Below are positions 1-8,346 of a stretch of DNA of 64,000 nucleotides, in pieces (position 1 is the stretch's first letter; the number at the start of each line of letters is the position of its first letter). Under the pieces are notes generated by a model. That model did not search any database. It saw only the letters and a list, made by a program, of their open reading frames with translations, and had not been told where the DNA came from. The stretch is taken from the NCBI RefSeq assembly GCF_009676955.1, contig NZ_CP045696.1:2747001-2811000 (forward strand), given 5' to 3'. The position numbers and the translations under genes are program-made. Source of the DNA: Sodaliphilus pleomorphus. Lineage in GTDB: Bacteria; Bacteroidota; Bacteroidia; Bacteroidales; Muribaculaceae.

Positions 1-123
1 GACGGCGGCACCGCTGCGCCGATGGGTAGTGGCCTTGCCTCTTCCCCCTACGACAGCCAGCTGCCGCCGCCCCCCAACGTCGATTTTCTGTCGGGCCCGG
101 GCGATGCACAGCCTCCGTTCTGA
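1..123 (+). CDS. C-terminal tail of an unidentified protein (5' end outside window)
   Basis: An open frame enters from the left edge and ends at TGA 121-123. Its 40 visible residues are rich in Pro, Gly and Ser, with a run of four prolines, and end in PPF. This resembles a disordered C-terminal tail. No family can be assigned from so little sequence. The next gene starts 92 bases downstream after an AT-rich spacer. Confidence 0.5.
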   Translation, partial: DGGTAAPMGSGLASSPYDSQLPPPPNVDFLSGPGDAQPPF

Positions 124-215
124 CAGCGTGGCCGCACGGCAAGGGCGGTGTTAAGAAATTATACATCGAGAAATTTATGTTTTTATAATTGTTGTAAGCT
201 AAATATTATCAAAGT

Positions 216-1076
216 ATGTCGAGAAAGAAATATAGATGGCACTTAAGCGGCCAGGAGCCCACCGAGATGGACTTGCACATCATGCAACTTGAGAAAGAAG
301 GCAAGTTGGTGCCCACACGCGACATGGTGAAGACCCCCGAGCAGATAGAGGGAATACGCATTGCCGGCCGTGTCAACACTGGCTGCCTCGATGCTGTGGC
401 ACGCGAGATACATGAGGGTATGAACACGCAAGAAATCGACGATATATGCATGCAGTACTGCCGCGAGCACAATGCAGTGCCGGCATGTCTCAACTATGAG
501 GGCTTTCCCAAGAGTGTGTGCACGAGCATCAACGAGGTGGTGTGCCATGGCATCCCCAAAAAGGAAGACGTGCTCAAGCCGGGCGACATTGTCAACGTCG
601 ACATGACCCTGAGTGTCGACGGCTACTACGGCGACGCCTCGCGCATGTTTATCATTGGCGGCGCAACCACCCCCGAGAAGGAACAGCTCGTGAGGGTGAC
701 CAAGGAGTGTCTCGACCTGGGGGCCGAGGCTGCCAAACCCTATTGCACGATTGGCGACATAGGCCATGCCATTCAGGTTCATGCCGAGAAATACGGCTAT
801 GGTGTGGTGCGCGACTTGTGCGGCCATGGTGTGGGCCTGGCCATGCACGAGGAACCCGACATTCTGCATTATGGCCGCCCTGGCACAGGCATGGTGCTGG
901 TGCCAGGCATGGTGTTCACTATCGAGCCCATGATCAACATGGGCACCTGGAAGGTGTTTATCGACAGCGACGACCCTTATGGCTGGGAGGTGATAAGCGG
1001 CGACGAGAAGCCCAGCGCCCAGTGGGAGCACACTTTTCTCATGACCGAGACCGGTGTCGAGATTCTGAGCTATTGA
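216..1076 (+). CDS. map: Type I methionine aminopeptidase
   Basis: Removes the N-terminal methionine from nascent proteins in the cytosol. The 286-residue protein has the pita-bread metallopeptidase signature: NEVVCHGIP, then DIVNVDMTLSVDGYYGDASR with the metal-binding Asp residues, GHGVGLAMHEEP with the catalytic and metal His, and FTIEPM with a metal Glu. The N-terminal 40 residues are a short charged extension before the core (KTPEQIEGIRIAGRV). Some bacterial type I enzymes carry such extensions. The start at 216 follows an AT-rich leader without a Shine-Dalgarno sequence, as is usual in Bacteroidota. Family assignment is secure. Confidence 0.95.
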   Translation: MSRKKYRWHLSGQEPTEMDLHIMQLEKEGKLVPTRDMVKTPEQIEGIRIAGRVNTGCLDAVAREIHEGMNTQEIDDICMQYCREHNAVPACLNYEGFPKSVCTSINEVVCHGIPKKEDVLKPGDIVNVDMTLSVDGYYGDASRMFIIGGATTPEKEQLVRVTKECLDLGAEAAKPYCTIGDIGHAIQVHAEKYGYGVVRDLCGHGVGLAMHEEPDILHYGRPGTGMVLVPGMVFTIEPMINMGTWKVFIDSDDPYGWEVISGDEKPSAQWEHTFLMTETGVEILSY

Positions 1077-1129
1077 TGGCAGTGCCGCCTGGCCTGGTCG
1101 CACCGCGAGGGCCTTGCACTTTTTTATGG

Positions 1130-1192
1130 TGGATTTACTTGTTTTTACTGTCAAAAATGAGTAAATTCACCCTTGCTTTTTTGCGAGGGTGA
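1130..1192 (+). promoter_or_regulatory. Two overlapping hairpins between map and the Memo-AMMECR1 gene
   Basis: Bases 1130-1139 can pair with 1160-1169 (10 bp, one G-U). Bases 1167-1176 can pair with 1183-1192 (10 bp, one G-U) around a TTTTTT loop. The two stems share 1167-1169, so they compete at their junction. No T tract follows the second stem, so it is not a classical terminator. Confidence 0.4.
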
Positions 1193-1205
1193 CCAACCCT
1201 TGACC

Positions 1206-2696
1206 ATGCCGATGCATAAAATCATTGTTTTTGCCATATTGTTGACCATGATGTGTGGAACTATACAAGGAATTACGAGTGGGCCGCACTCCCAGCGCAA
1301 GGTGCGCCAGGCTGCGGTAGCAGGCCAGTTCTATAGTGCCAACCCTGTGAAGTTGAAAGCCGATGTTACAGCCGCTTTCAGAGCCAACGCTGCAGTGCGG
1401 CCGGTCGACGGCGTGCAGGCTGTGATTGTGCCGCATGCCGGCTATGTGTTCTCGGCGCGAGTGGCTGCCGCGGCCTATGCTGCGATTGCGCCCACGGCCC
1501 GTTACGAGCGCATCATTCTGCTCGGCCCCAGCCATTGCGTTTATTTGAACAAGGCTTCGGTAGCAACGCTTTATCGCCAGTATGCTACCCCGCTGGGTCG
1601 TGTCGAGGTCGACACTGCTGCGTGCGATGCCATCGAGGCCTCGAGCCCTGTGTTCACTTGCGACGAGCGTGCCCACAGCCGTGAACATTGCCTTGAAGTG
1701 CAATTGCCGCTTTTACAAAGCCGGCTCAAGACCATGCCTCCCATCGTGCCCATACTCGTTGCCACCAGCGATGTGCAGCAACTGCAACGCATCGCCCAAG
1801 CATTGAAGCCATACTTCAACGAGAAAAACCTGTTTGTCATCAGCAGCGACTTCTCGCACTATCCTTCCTGCGACGATGCCCGTGTTGTCGACAAGGCTAC
1901 CGGCCAGGCCGTGATGACTGGCCGTTGCGACGACTTTGTGAAGGCGCTCGACCGCAATCGCGCCCGGGGCATCGACTCGCTGGTCACAAGTGCCTGCGGC
2001 GAGGCTGCCATTGCCACCTTGCTGCTCATGAGCCAGGGCGACCAGTCGGTCAAAATCAAGCATGCCGCCTACAGCAACTCGGGCGATTCTCCTTATGGGA
2101 GCCGCGATAGGGTGGTGGGCTACCACTCGTTTGTGTTCTATCGAGAGCCTTCGCCGGCTGTAGCCTTCTCCCTCACCGAGGCCGACAAGCAAGAGCTCAA
2201 GAAAATTGCCCGGGCAAGCATTGAGTCGGCCTTTGGCCGCCCTGCCTATGTGCCAGGCCGCCTGTCGCCGGCGCTGCAATGCAAGTGCGGAGCTTTTGTG
2301 ACACTCAACAAGTGCGGCCGGCTGCGTGGCTGCATAGGCCACTTCGGCCAGGACGTGCCACTCTACAAAATCGTGGAGCACATGGCCAGGGCGGCAGCCT
2401 TCGAGGACCCGCGATTTGACAGGCTGCGCCGCGATGAGCTCGACAGCATCGAGATAGAAATCTCGGTGTTGACTCCCATGAGGCGCATCCACGACATCTC
2501 AGAGTTTAAGCTGCATCGCGATGGCATCTACATCAAGAAAGGCAGCCGTGCCGGCACATTCCTGCCCCAGGTTGCCGATGAGGTGAACTGGACCAAAGAG
2601 GAGTTTCTGGGCCATTGTGCTCGCGACAAGGCGGGACTAGGCTGGGACGGATGGCGCACGGCACAGCTCTATACCTATCAAGCTATAGTGTTTTGA
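1206..2696 (+). CDS. AmmeMemoRadiSam system protein: Memo-like (B) plus AMMECR1 (A) fusion
   Basis: About 496 residues if the ATG at 1206 is used (an ATG at 1212 is also possible). Residues roughly 45-300 are the Memo-like fold, related to class III extradiol dioxygenases: AAVAGQFYSANP, VIVPHAGYVFSA, LLGPSHCVYLN, HSREHCLEVQLP and ISSDFSHYP. Residues from about 330 form an AMMECR1 domain, with CKCGAFVTLNKCGRLRGCIG and EDPRFDRL. The N-terminus (HKIIVFAILLTMMCG) is hydrophobic and looks like a signal peptide or membrane anchor, which is odd for a partner of a cytosolic radical SAM enzyme. The radical SAM gene starts five bases after this stop. Molecular function of the system is unknown. Confidence 0.85.
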   Translation: MPMHKIIVFAILLTMMCGTIQGITSGPHSQRKVRQAAVAGQFYSANPVKLKADVTAAFRANAAVRPVDGVQAVIVPHAGYVFSARVAAAAYAAIAPTARYERIILLGPSHCVYLNKASVATLYRQYATPLGRVEVDTAACDAIEASSPVFTCDERAHSREHCLEVQLPLLQSRLKTMPPIVPILVATSDVQQLQRIAQALKPYFNEKNLFVISSDFSHYPSCDDARVVDKATGQAVMTGRCDDFVKALDRNRARGIDSLVTSACGEAAIATLLLMSQGDQSVKIKHAAYSNSGDSPYGSRDRVVGYHSFVFYREPSPAVAFSLTEADKQELKKIARASIESAFGRPAYVPGRLSPALQCKCGAFVTLNKCGRLRGCIGHFGQDVPLYKIVEHMARAAAFEDPRFDRLRRDELDSIEIEISVLTPMRRIHDISEFKLHRDGIYIKKGSRAGTFLPQVADEVNWTKEEFLGHCARDKAGLGWDGWRTAQLYTYQAIVF

Positions 2697-2701
2697 TTGT
2701 C

Positions 2702-3568
2702 ATGAAGGAGTGCTTGTTCTACACCCGTCTCGGCGACGGGAGCGTGAGATGCGACCTGTGTGCGCACCGTTGCACGCTGGCCAGCGGGCAGCGTGGCCTG
2801 TGCAAGAGTCGCCGCAATGCCGGCGGGGTGATGGTGAGCGATGTGTATGGGCACCCCTGTGCCTTGGCGGTCGACCCGGTCGAAAAGAAGCCACTGGCCA
2901 TGTTCTACCCAGGCACGCGATGCCTGTCGATGGCGTGCTCGGGGTGCAACCTGCGCTGTCTCAACTGTCAGAACCACGACATCTCACAGGCAGCTCCGTG
3001 CGAGGTGCACAGCAGCGATGTGAGCCCCGAGGCTATGGTCGGCATGGCTCTTGAACGCGGCCTGCCCAGCATTGCCTATACCTATACCGAGCCGCTCACC
3101 TATATCGAGTATGTGCTCGAGATTGCCCGCCTGGCCCATAGGCACGGGCTGTACAACATTCTGGTCTCGGCAGGCTATGTCAACGCGCAACCGCTCAATG
3201 AGCTCGCCCCGCTCATCGATGCTGCCAATATCGATTTGAAAGCCTTCGACGACATGATCTATGTGAGGCAGTGCGGTGCTCACCTGCAGCCTGTGCTCGA
3301 CACCTTGCTCACCTTGAAAGCTGCCGGCACCCATCTCGAGATCACCCACTTGCTCATTCCGCAGGTCAACGACGACATGACCATGTTCAACGCTATGTGC
3401 CGCTGGCTTGTCGACAACGGCTTGGCTGGCTGCCCGTTGCACCTAACCCGGTTTTTCCCGTGTTACCGCATGCTCGATTCAATTGCCACGCCGCGCTCCA
3501 CACTGCTCGAGGCACGCGACATTGCCCTGCGCGCTGGGATTGAGCATGTTTTCTTAGGCAATATTTAG
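2702..3568 (+). CDS. amrS: AmmeMemoRadiSam system radical SAM enzyme
   Basis: Predicted 288-residue radical SAM enzyme. The iron-sulfur motif reads CSGCNLRCLNCQN (CX3CX2C), and an N-terminal cysteine cluster (CDLCAHRCTLASGQRGLC) is typical of the AmmeMemoRadiSam family, related to pyruvate-formate-lyase activating enzymes. The start at 2702 fits the family N-terminus MKECLFYT; the frame is open further upstream but overlaps the preceding gene and lacks homology-like sequence. Spacing of five bases to the Memo-AMMECR1 gene suggests co-transcription and a joint function. The reaction is not established. Confidence 0.9.
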   Translation: MKECLFYTRLGDGSVRCDLCAHRCTLASGQRGLCKSRRNAGGVMVSDVYGHPCALAVDPVEKKPLAMFYPGTRCLSMACSGCNLRCLNCQNHDISQAAPCEVHSSDVSPEAMVGMALERGLPSIAYTYTEPLTYIEYVLEIARLAHRHGLYNILVSAGYVNAQPLNELAPLIDAANIDLKAFDDMIYVRQCGAHLQPVLDTLLTLKAAGTHLEITHLLIPQVNDDMTMFNAMCRWLVDNGLAGCPLHLTRFFPCYRMLDSIATPRSTLLEARDIALRAGIEHVFLGNI

Positions 3569-3578
3569 TGTGCATGTC

Positions 3579-3992
3579 ATGAGTTATCTTTACGTCAAGC
3601 CCAAAAAGAAACACCTCGTCGAGCTGCCTCATTATGTGCTCGTCAACGACCAGGTGCTCGGCCTGGTGAAAGGCCAAGTTGTGCGCATTCACCTGCCGGC
3701 TGGCAGCTACAAGGTGACTGTGAGGAGCGTCTACAAGTTTATCGAGGGCTCGGCCATGGTAGAGGTTGGCGATGATGAGACGGTGACCTGCATGGTTTCA
3801 GACCACGAAAAGTGGTGGAACATCTTGTTCAACGTCGACTTGATACTGTGGGCCGCCAAGCGTTTTGTCAACATTGGCGAGCCATGGGATACCGTCTACG
3901 AGGTGGCGAGCAATGGCTTTTTTGCAATATGGTTGTTACGCCTGTGGATCATCAGAAAACGCTATTTCAAAATCGCAATCCATAGTAATTAA
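3579..3992 (+). CDS. Hypothetical protein with C-terminal membrane segment
   Basis: 137 residues from ATG 3579 (GTG 3570 is an in-frame alternative). The N-terminal half is predicted mostly beta, with YVLVNDQVLGLVKGQ and HLPAGSYKVTVRS. That pattern recalls small PEGA or DUF2846-like beta domains that display a value and its tolerance to the membrane, but it is not diagnostic. The C-terminus holds a hydrophobic stretch (GFFAIWLLRLWII) followed by basic residues, consistent with one membrane helix. It starts ten bases after the radical SAM gene and may belong to that operon. I do not recognise the family. Confidence 0.65.
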   Translation: MSYLYVKPKKKHLVELPHYVLVNDQVLGLVKGQVVRIHLPAGSYKVTVRSVYKFIEGSAMVEVGDDETVTCMVSDHEKWWNILFNVDLILWAAKRFVNIGEPWDTVYEVASNGFFAIWLLRLWIIRKRYFKIAIHSN

Positions 3993-4113
3993 GATGTGAA
4001 AATAAAATTTAAGGTTAATTTGAGAAACCTTGCCGATGGTGCTTGGTAAAATGTATTTTGCTCATCTGTAGCTCCTTGACGCGGTGCCTTGTGCCGCCTT
4101 GCAGGCTGGTCGA

Positions 4114-4145
4114 TTTGCCGTTGTGGACTTTTATCACTAATTTTG
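4114..4145 (+). promoter_or_regulatory. Bacteroidota-type promoter for the first PD40/amidase pair
   Basis: TTTG at 4114-4117, a 20-base spacer, and TAATTTTG at 4138-4145 match the Bacteroidota primary sigma consensus exactly. The ATG of the next gene is at 4154, only eight bases after the -7 box, implying a leaderless or very short-leader mRNA. Confidence 0.65.
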
Positions 4146-4153
4146 TGGTCCCA

Positions 4154-5104
4154 ATGAAGAAAATTTTCACAATAATAATATCACTCTGCACCATGCTGTG
4201 TAGTGCGCAGACCTACTGCCGAGTAGCCTCTACGCGCCAAATTACCAACAGCGACGGTTATTTTCCGCAAATCAACTATCAAGGCACGCAGGTGCTATAC
4301 AGCGACACCGAGGCGCGCTACCTCTACCTCTACGACTTGCAGTCGGGCGAGCGCACGACGGTGAGCAGCCAGGGCATGCCAGGATTCGAAGGCCGGTTTG
4401 CCCCCGACGGCAAGGTGTATTACATCACGATGGCTGTGAACCCCGATCATTTGATTTTTCGCACAGGTCATGAGTATGACCCCGCTACGGGGCACGACCG
4501 GGTGATATTGAGCGCGCAACACGGTGCAGTGCACGCCATCAACGGGTCCAAGGACCTGGCTGTGGTGGGGGAGAGCAAGCAATGGCACTTGCGTGAGGCT
4601 GGCGTGGTGGCCTGGACGCTCGGCCCCAAGCTCTATGTCTCGCGCGGTGGCACAATCAACGTCTACACGCCTGTGCGCAACTGTGCAGGCTACCTGTGGG
4701 CTTCGGTGTCGCCCGACGGCAAGAAAGTGCTTTTTGAGGCGGTGGGCAAGGGCCTGTATGTGTGCGACGCCGCCACAGGCGAGGTCATGGCGCACTCGAC
4801 CACGTCTTTCATGATGCCGTGCTGGTTCAACAACGACTACATCGTGGGGCAGACCAAGAGCTATCGCATCGTGCTCATCCCAGCCGACTGCAGCGGCCAG
4901 CAGACGCTTGCCAGCGGCAGTTGCACCATGCCCATGGTTGCAGGCAAAAACATCATTTACACCACCAAGGGCGGCGCTGTGCGTCTCATCTCGATTATCC
5001 TCAAGGGTGAAGAGGGCTACGACGAGAGTCAAGCGACCACGCCGCCGCAATCGAGCACCCGCAACAACAATAGCGACGACGAGTCGCAGGATCACGATCA
5101 ATAG
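4154..5104 (+). CDS. Secreted PD40/TolB-like beta-propeller protein (copy 1)
   Basis: 316 residues with a signal peptide (MKKIFTIIISLCTMLCSAQ). The mature part shows PD40-type beta-propeller repeats: DGYFPQINYQGTQVLYSD, GFEGRFAPDGKVYYIT and SVSPDGKKVLFEAVGKGLYV. These are six-bladed TolB/WD40-like propellers that usually bind proteins or glycans. The C-terminal 25 residues are a low-complexity charged tail (DDESQDHDQ) that the two downstream copies lack. It is followed after 39 bases by an amidase gene. Copies 2 and 3 lie at 6297 and 8347, each again followed by an amidase. Function is inferred as a periplasmic or surface partner of the amidases. Confidence 0.8.
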   Translation: MKKIFTIIISLCTMLCSAQTYCRVASTRQITNSDGYFPQINYQGTQVLYSDTEARYLYLYDLQSGERTTVSSQGMPGFEGRFAPDGKVYYITMAVNPDHLIFRTGHEYDPATGHDRVILSAQHGAVHAINGSKDLAVVGESKQWHLREAGVVAWTLGPKLYVSRGGTINVYTPVRNCAGYLWASVSPDGKKVLFEAVGKGLYVCDAATGEVMAHSTTSFMMPCWFNNDYIVGQTKSYRIVLIPADCSGQQTLASGSCTMPMVAGKNIIYTTKGGAVRLISIILKGEEGYDESQATTPPQSSTRNNNSDDESQDHDQ

Positions 5105-5143
5105 CGAGTTTTTTTTCTTTTCTGGGAAGACTAAAGTACAAAA

Positions 5144-6226
5144 ATGAATTTCAATAGCAAGATATTTCTACTCGCAAGCCTTGCACTGGTGTGTGCAGTG
5201 CCCCTCAAGGCACAAAGCAAGGTCACGGCACAGCCCGCGCCCGTGCGCCCGCGAGTGTTCATCAATCCTGGTCACGGCGGTCACGATTCCAACGACCGGC
5301 CCGAGCCATTCTTCAACGAGGGCATGCAGCAACGTGTGCCCTACTATGAAAGCGACAGCAATCTGGCCGAGGGTCAGGCACTCTACGACATCTTGCGCAA
5401 CAAGGGCTACGAGGTGTACATGTCGCGCTTCAACAACACCTCGCAAGACGACCTCTACCTGTTTGAAATAAGCCAGATGGCGCTTGCCTATGGTGCCGAT
5501 GTGTTTTTTGCCATTCACAGCAACGACACGGGCACGTCGCGGCGCACCAACATTCCGCTTGCCCTCTTCCGCGGCTACACCGACCGTGAGGCCGCCGAGG
5601 GCAGCAAGGAGCTTGCTCTCACAGTTGTGAAAAACCTGCGCAACAACCAGACCTCGCAGTGGACGGGCGACGGCCTTGCCCGCGGCGACTGGAGCTTCTA
5701 CAGCTGGGGCTATGGCGTGGGACTGGGCGTGCTGCGCTGGAACAAGGTGCCCGGCATGCTTGTGGAGTCGGCTTTCCACGATTACCTGCCCGAGCGCGAG
5801 CGTTTTCTCAACAAGGATTACTCCTGGAACAATGCTTGGCTTCACAGCATCTCGCTCGACGAGTTCTTTCACCGCCAGGGCATCAACCAGGGCGTGATAT
5901 CGGGTGTGGTGCGTTACGACTACCAGCGCAAGGGTGCTCGTGTCACCACATTCGGCGACGATCGCTACCAGCCTGTCAACAACATTCCTGTCGAACTGTG
6001 CACCCCCGATGGCTCAGTTATTGCCAGCTACCAGACCGACAGTTACAACAACGGTTTCTACTCGTTTACCGGCTTGAAGCCTGGCAACTACACCGTCGAG
6101 GTGGATGGCGCGCCAAGTCACCCTGTCACCGTAAAGGCCAATGCTGCAACCTACTGCAACATTACCATCGCTACAATCAAGCAGCAGGGCGACACTACCA
6201 GCGTGAACGTCGATGTGGCTCAGTGA
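5144..6226 (+). CDS. Secreted N-acetylmuramoyl-L-alanine amidase (copy 1)
   Basis: 360 residues with a signal peptide ending near LKAQ. The Amidase_3 fold has zinc ligands H44 (NPGHGGHD), E69 (YYESDSNL) and H125 (FAIHSNDTG), with the catalytic Glu at E208 (LVESAFHDYLPE). It would cleave the bond between MurNAc and the stem peptide in peptidoglycan. Residues about 250-345 form a carboxypeptidase-regulatory-like beta domain (NIPVELCTPDGSV, FYSFTGLKPGNYTVEV). The gene is the second member of the first propeller/amidase pair. Substrate and localisation (periplasm or exterior) are inferred. Confidence 0.88.
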   Translation: MNFNSKIFLLASLALVCAVPLKAQSKVTAQPAPVRPRVFINPGHGGHDSNDRPEPFFNEGMQQRVPYYESDSNLAEGQALYDILRNKGYEVYMSRFNNTSQDDLYLFEISQMALAYGADVFFAIHSNDTGTSRRTNIPLALFRGYTDREAAEGSKELALTVVKNLRNNQTSQWTGDGLARGDWSFYSWGYGVGLGVLRWNKVPGMLVESAFHDYLPERERFLNKDYSWNNAWLHSISLDEFFHRQGINQGVISGVVRYDYQRKGARVTTFGDDRYQPVNNIPVELCTPDGSVIASYQTDSYNNGFYSFTGLKPGNYTVEVDGAPSHPVTVKANAATYCNITIATIKQQGDTTSVNVDVAQ

Positions 6227-6296
6227 GCATGGCCTGTGCCACGTCGCCGGCCACTTGTATATATTTAGACTAATTTTTTTTACCACAGCATAAACA

Positions 6297-7184
6297 ATGA
6301 AAAAACTTCTTTTTGTTATTACCGCCTTGCTCGCAGTAGCGGCAAGCGCACAGGTGACAGTTGTCGACAGCAGCCAGATGGCCTTGACCGACAGCGACGC
6401 GTTTTTCCCGCAGCTCTACCTGGGGTCGCCCAGGTCCATGCTCATGTATTCATCCTACGAGGCTGCACGCCTCATGCTCAAGCCGCTCGACGGCACAAGC
6501 GCCCAAGTCGTGAGCGACAACGGCTTCCCCGGCTTCTCGGGGCGGTTCACTCCCGACGGCAAAGTGTGCTATGTGACGATGCAGCGTGGCGACAACAATC
6601 TCATCTACCGCACAGGCCACCTTTATGATCCCGCCACTGGCCGCGACAAGGTTGTGCTCAAGCCACAGCATGGAGCCGTAAAGGCCATCGTGGGCAGCAA
6701 GGGCGTAGCCATTGTGGGCGAAAAGAAATCTTGGAATTTAAAAAAGGCCGGGCTGCTGTGCTGGACGCAGGGTCCCAACCTCTATGTGGCACGCAACGGC
6801 AAGGTGCGCACCCTGCACCCCGTGGACGGTGTCACAGGCTACCTGTGGTCGTCGATTTCGCCCGATGGCACCAAAATTGCCTTTGTGGCCGCCGGCAAGG
6901 GGCTCTATGTGTGTGACCTGAATGGCAAAGTGCTCTATGAGCTGGGGCTTTTCCTCATGCCGTGCTGGCTGGGCAGCAACCACATTGTGGCCATGAGCAA
7001 CAGCGGCAACGTTCGCCTCACGGGTTCGCACATCTATGTGATGACCGTCGACGGGAAGCGCACCGATGTGCTGGTCGAGGATGCACAATCTATCCAGCCC
7101 ATGACCATTGGCAACACCGTGGTCTACACCACGCGCGAGGGCCAGGTGCGCTGGCTGAAAGTGAAACTTGAAAACGACAAATGA
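6297..7184 (+). CDS. Secreted PD40/TolB-like beta-propeller protein (copy 2)
   Basis: 295 residues with a signal peptide (MKKLLFVITALLAVAASAQ). It is a clear paralogue of the products at 4154 and 8347: DAFFPQLYLGSPRSMLMYSS, GFSGRFTPDGKVCYVTM, RTGHLYDPATGRDKVVL and SISPDGTKIAFVAAGKGLYV. Its length supports a single small propeller. It ends 19 bases before the next amidase start and probably shares a transcript with it. The same HLYDPATG-type segment occurs in all three copies, with NVAQHTS at that position in copy 3, which suggests duplication of the whole two-gene unit. Confidence 0.8.
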   Translation: MKKLLFVITALLAVAASAQVTVVDSSQMALTDSDAFFPQLYLGSPRSMLMYSSYEAARLMLKPLDGTSAQVVSDNGFPGFSGRFTPDGKVCYVTMQRGDNNLIYRTGHLYDPATGRDKVVLKPQHGAVKAIVGSKGVAIVGEKKSWNLKKAGLLCWTQGPNLYVARNGKVRTLHPVDGVTGYLWSSISPDGTKIAFVAAGKGLYVCDLNGKVLYELGLFLMPCWLGSNHIVAMSNSGNVRLTGSHIYVMTVDGKRTDVLVEDAQSIQPMTIGNTVVYTTREGQVRWLKVKLENDK

Positions 7185-7187
7185 TAG

Positions 7188-7195
7188 AAGGGAGG
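7188..7195 (+). promoter_or_regulatory. Strong Shine-Dalgarno sequence deciding the amidase 2 start
   Basis: AAGGGAGG lies eight bases before ATG 7204. A true anti-SD match is rare among the genes in this window and selects 7204 over the in-frame ATG at 7168. Confidence 0.6.
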
Positions 7196-7203
7196 AACTG
7201 AAA

Positions 7204-8241
7204 ATGAAAACGAATACAATAGCTCGATATATCTTGATTCTGGCAGCGGCTGCCATGTGTGCAGGCACTGCTGCGGCAGGGCGCAAGGCCAACAGCGAGA
7301 AGCCTCGCGTCTATGTCAATCCTGGCCACGGCGGCCATGACGACGACGACCGCTATGAGCCTTTCTACAACCAGGCAGCGCACGACACTGTCGACTACTA
7401 TGAGAGCGATTCCAATCTGGGCGTGGGCAACGCCCTTGTCGACTTGCTCAGAAAGAAAGGCTACGATGTGTATACCTCGAGAGTGAACAATGGCACCTAC
7501 GACGACCTCGACCTCTTTGAGATATGCCAGCTGGCCGAGGACAGCGGCGCCGACATGTTCTTCTGCATCCACAGCAACGACACTGGCACCGATGTCCGCG
7601 TCAACTTCCCCCTTGCCCTCTACCACGGCTGGACAGGCAAGCCGGTGTCGGCAGGCAGCGACAGCATTGCCAGCTATGTGATGCGTCGCCTCTATGCCAG
7701 CAAGGCAACGTGCTGGTCACGCGAGCCCATGATATCGGGCGACTGGACTTTCTATCCCCAGTGGGGCTACCGCACCGGCCTGGGCGTGCTGCGCTACAAC
7801 AAGCTGCCCGGCATGTTGAGCGAGGCTGTGTACCACGATTACCTGCCCGAGCGCGAGCGTCTGCTCAACAAGGACTACAACTGGCTCGAGGGTTGGCTTC
7901 ACAGCCTGGCCATCGATGAGTATTTTGGCCGTCTCGGCAACTATGGCAAGGGCTCGATATCGGGCATTGTGCGCTACAACCAGTTGCGCGTCGACTCGGC
8001 CATGACCAAGACCTATGGCGATGATGCCTATCAGCCAGTGAGCGGCGCGGTTGTGCGCCTCTTCGACGCCAAGGGCAAGGAGCTGCGCACCTACACTACC
8101 GATCACCTCAACAATGGCTACTACCTGTTTGGCGACTTAAATCCAGGCGAGTATGTGATCAAGGTCGATGGCATTGCCCAGCGTGCCAGCAAGGTGAGCG
8201 TGAGGGCCAACGCCCCGAGCTATTGCAACATCTTCTTTTGA
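7204..8241 (+). CDS. Secreted N-acetylmuramoyl-L-alanine amidase (copy 2)
   Basis: 345 residues with a signal peptide ending around GTAAA. Amidase_3 residues are H42 (NPGHGGHD), E67 (YYESDSNL), H123 (CIHSNDTG) and E207 (MLSEAVYHDYLPE). A carboxypeptidase-regulatory-like domain occupies about residues 245-340 and ends in YCNIFF, close to the YCNITI end of copy 1. The start at 7204 is supported by a strong Shine-Dalgarno sequence; an upstream ATG at 7168 would overlap the preceding gene and spoil the signal peptide. It likely hydrolyses peptidoglycan amide bonds outside the cytoplasm. Confidence 0.88.
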   Translation: MKTNTIARYILILAAAAMCAGTAAAGRKANSEKPRVYVNPGHGGHDDDDRYEPFYNQAAHDTVDYYESDSNLGVGNALVDLLRKKGYDVYTSRVNNGTYDDLDLFEICQLAEDSGADMFFCIHSNDTGTDVRVNFPLALYHGWTGKPVSAGSDSIASYVMRRLYASKATCWSREPMISGDWTFYPQWGYRTGLGVLRYNKLPGMLSEAVYHDYLPERERLLNKDYNWLEGWLHSLAIDEYFGRLGNYGKGSISGIVRYNQLRVDSAMTKTYGDDAYQPVSGAVVRLFDAKGKELRTYTTDHLNNGYYLFGDLNPGEYVIKVDGIAQRASKVSVRANAPSYCNIFF

Positions 8242-8262
8242 TAAAAATGTTGCATGACAAAG

Positions 8263-8294
8263 ATTGCTTTCTTGGTCACGATTTCTTATTTTTG
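8263..8294 (+). promoter_or_regulatory. Candidate promoter for the third PD40/amidase pair
   Basis: TATTTTTG at 8287-8294 matches the TAnnTTTG box. ATTG at 8263-8266 sits 20 bases upstream in the -33 position (3 of 4 bases). The start codon of the next gene is 52 bases downstream. Confidence 0.45.
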
Positions 8295-8346
8295 CCTGAG
8301 TAATACATCTGCTTTTAGATTTAACTAATTAATTATACTATTGATA

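Noticed and set aside
4011..4031. Small AAGGTT/AACCTT hairpin after the hypothetical gene
   Set aside because: Only six base pairs, no T tract after it; not enough for a terminator call.
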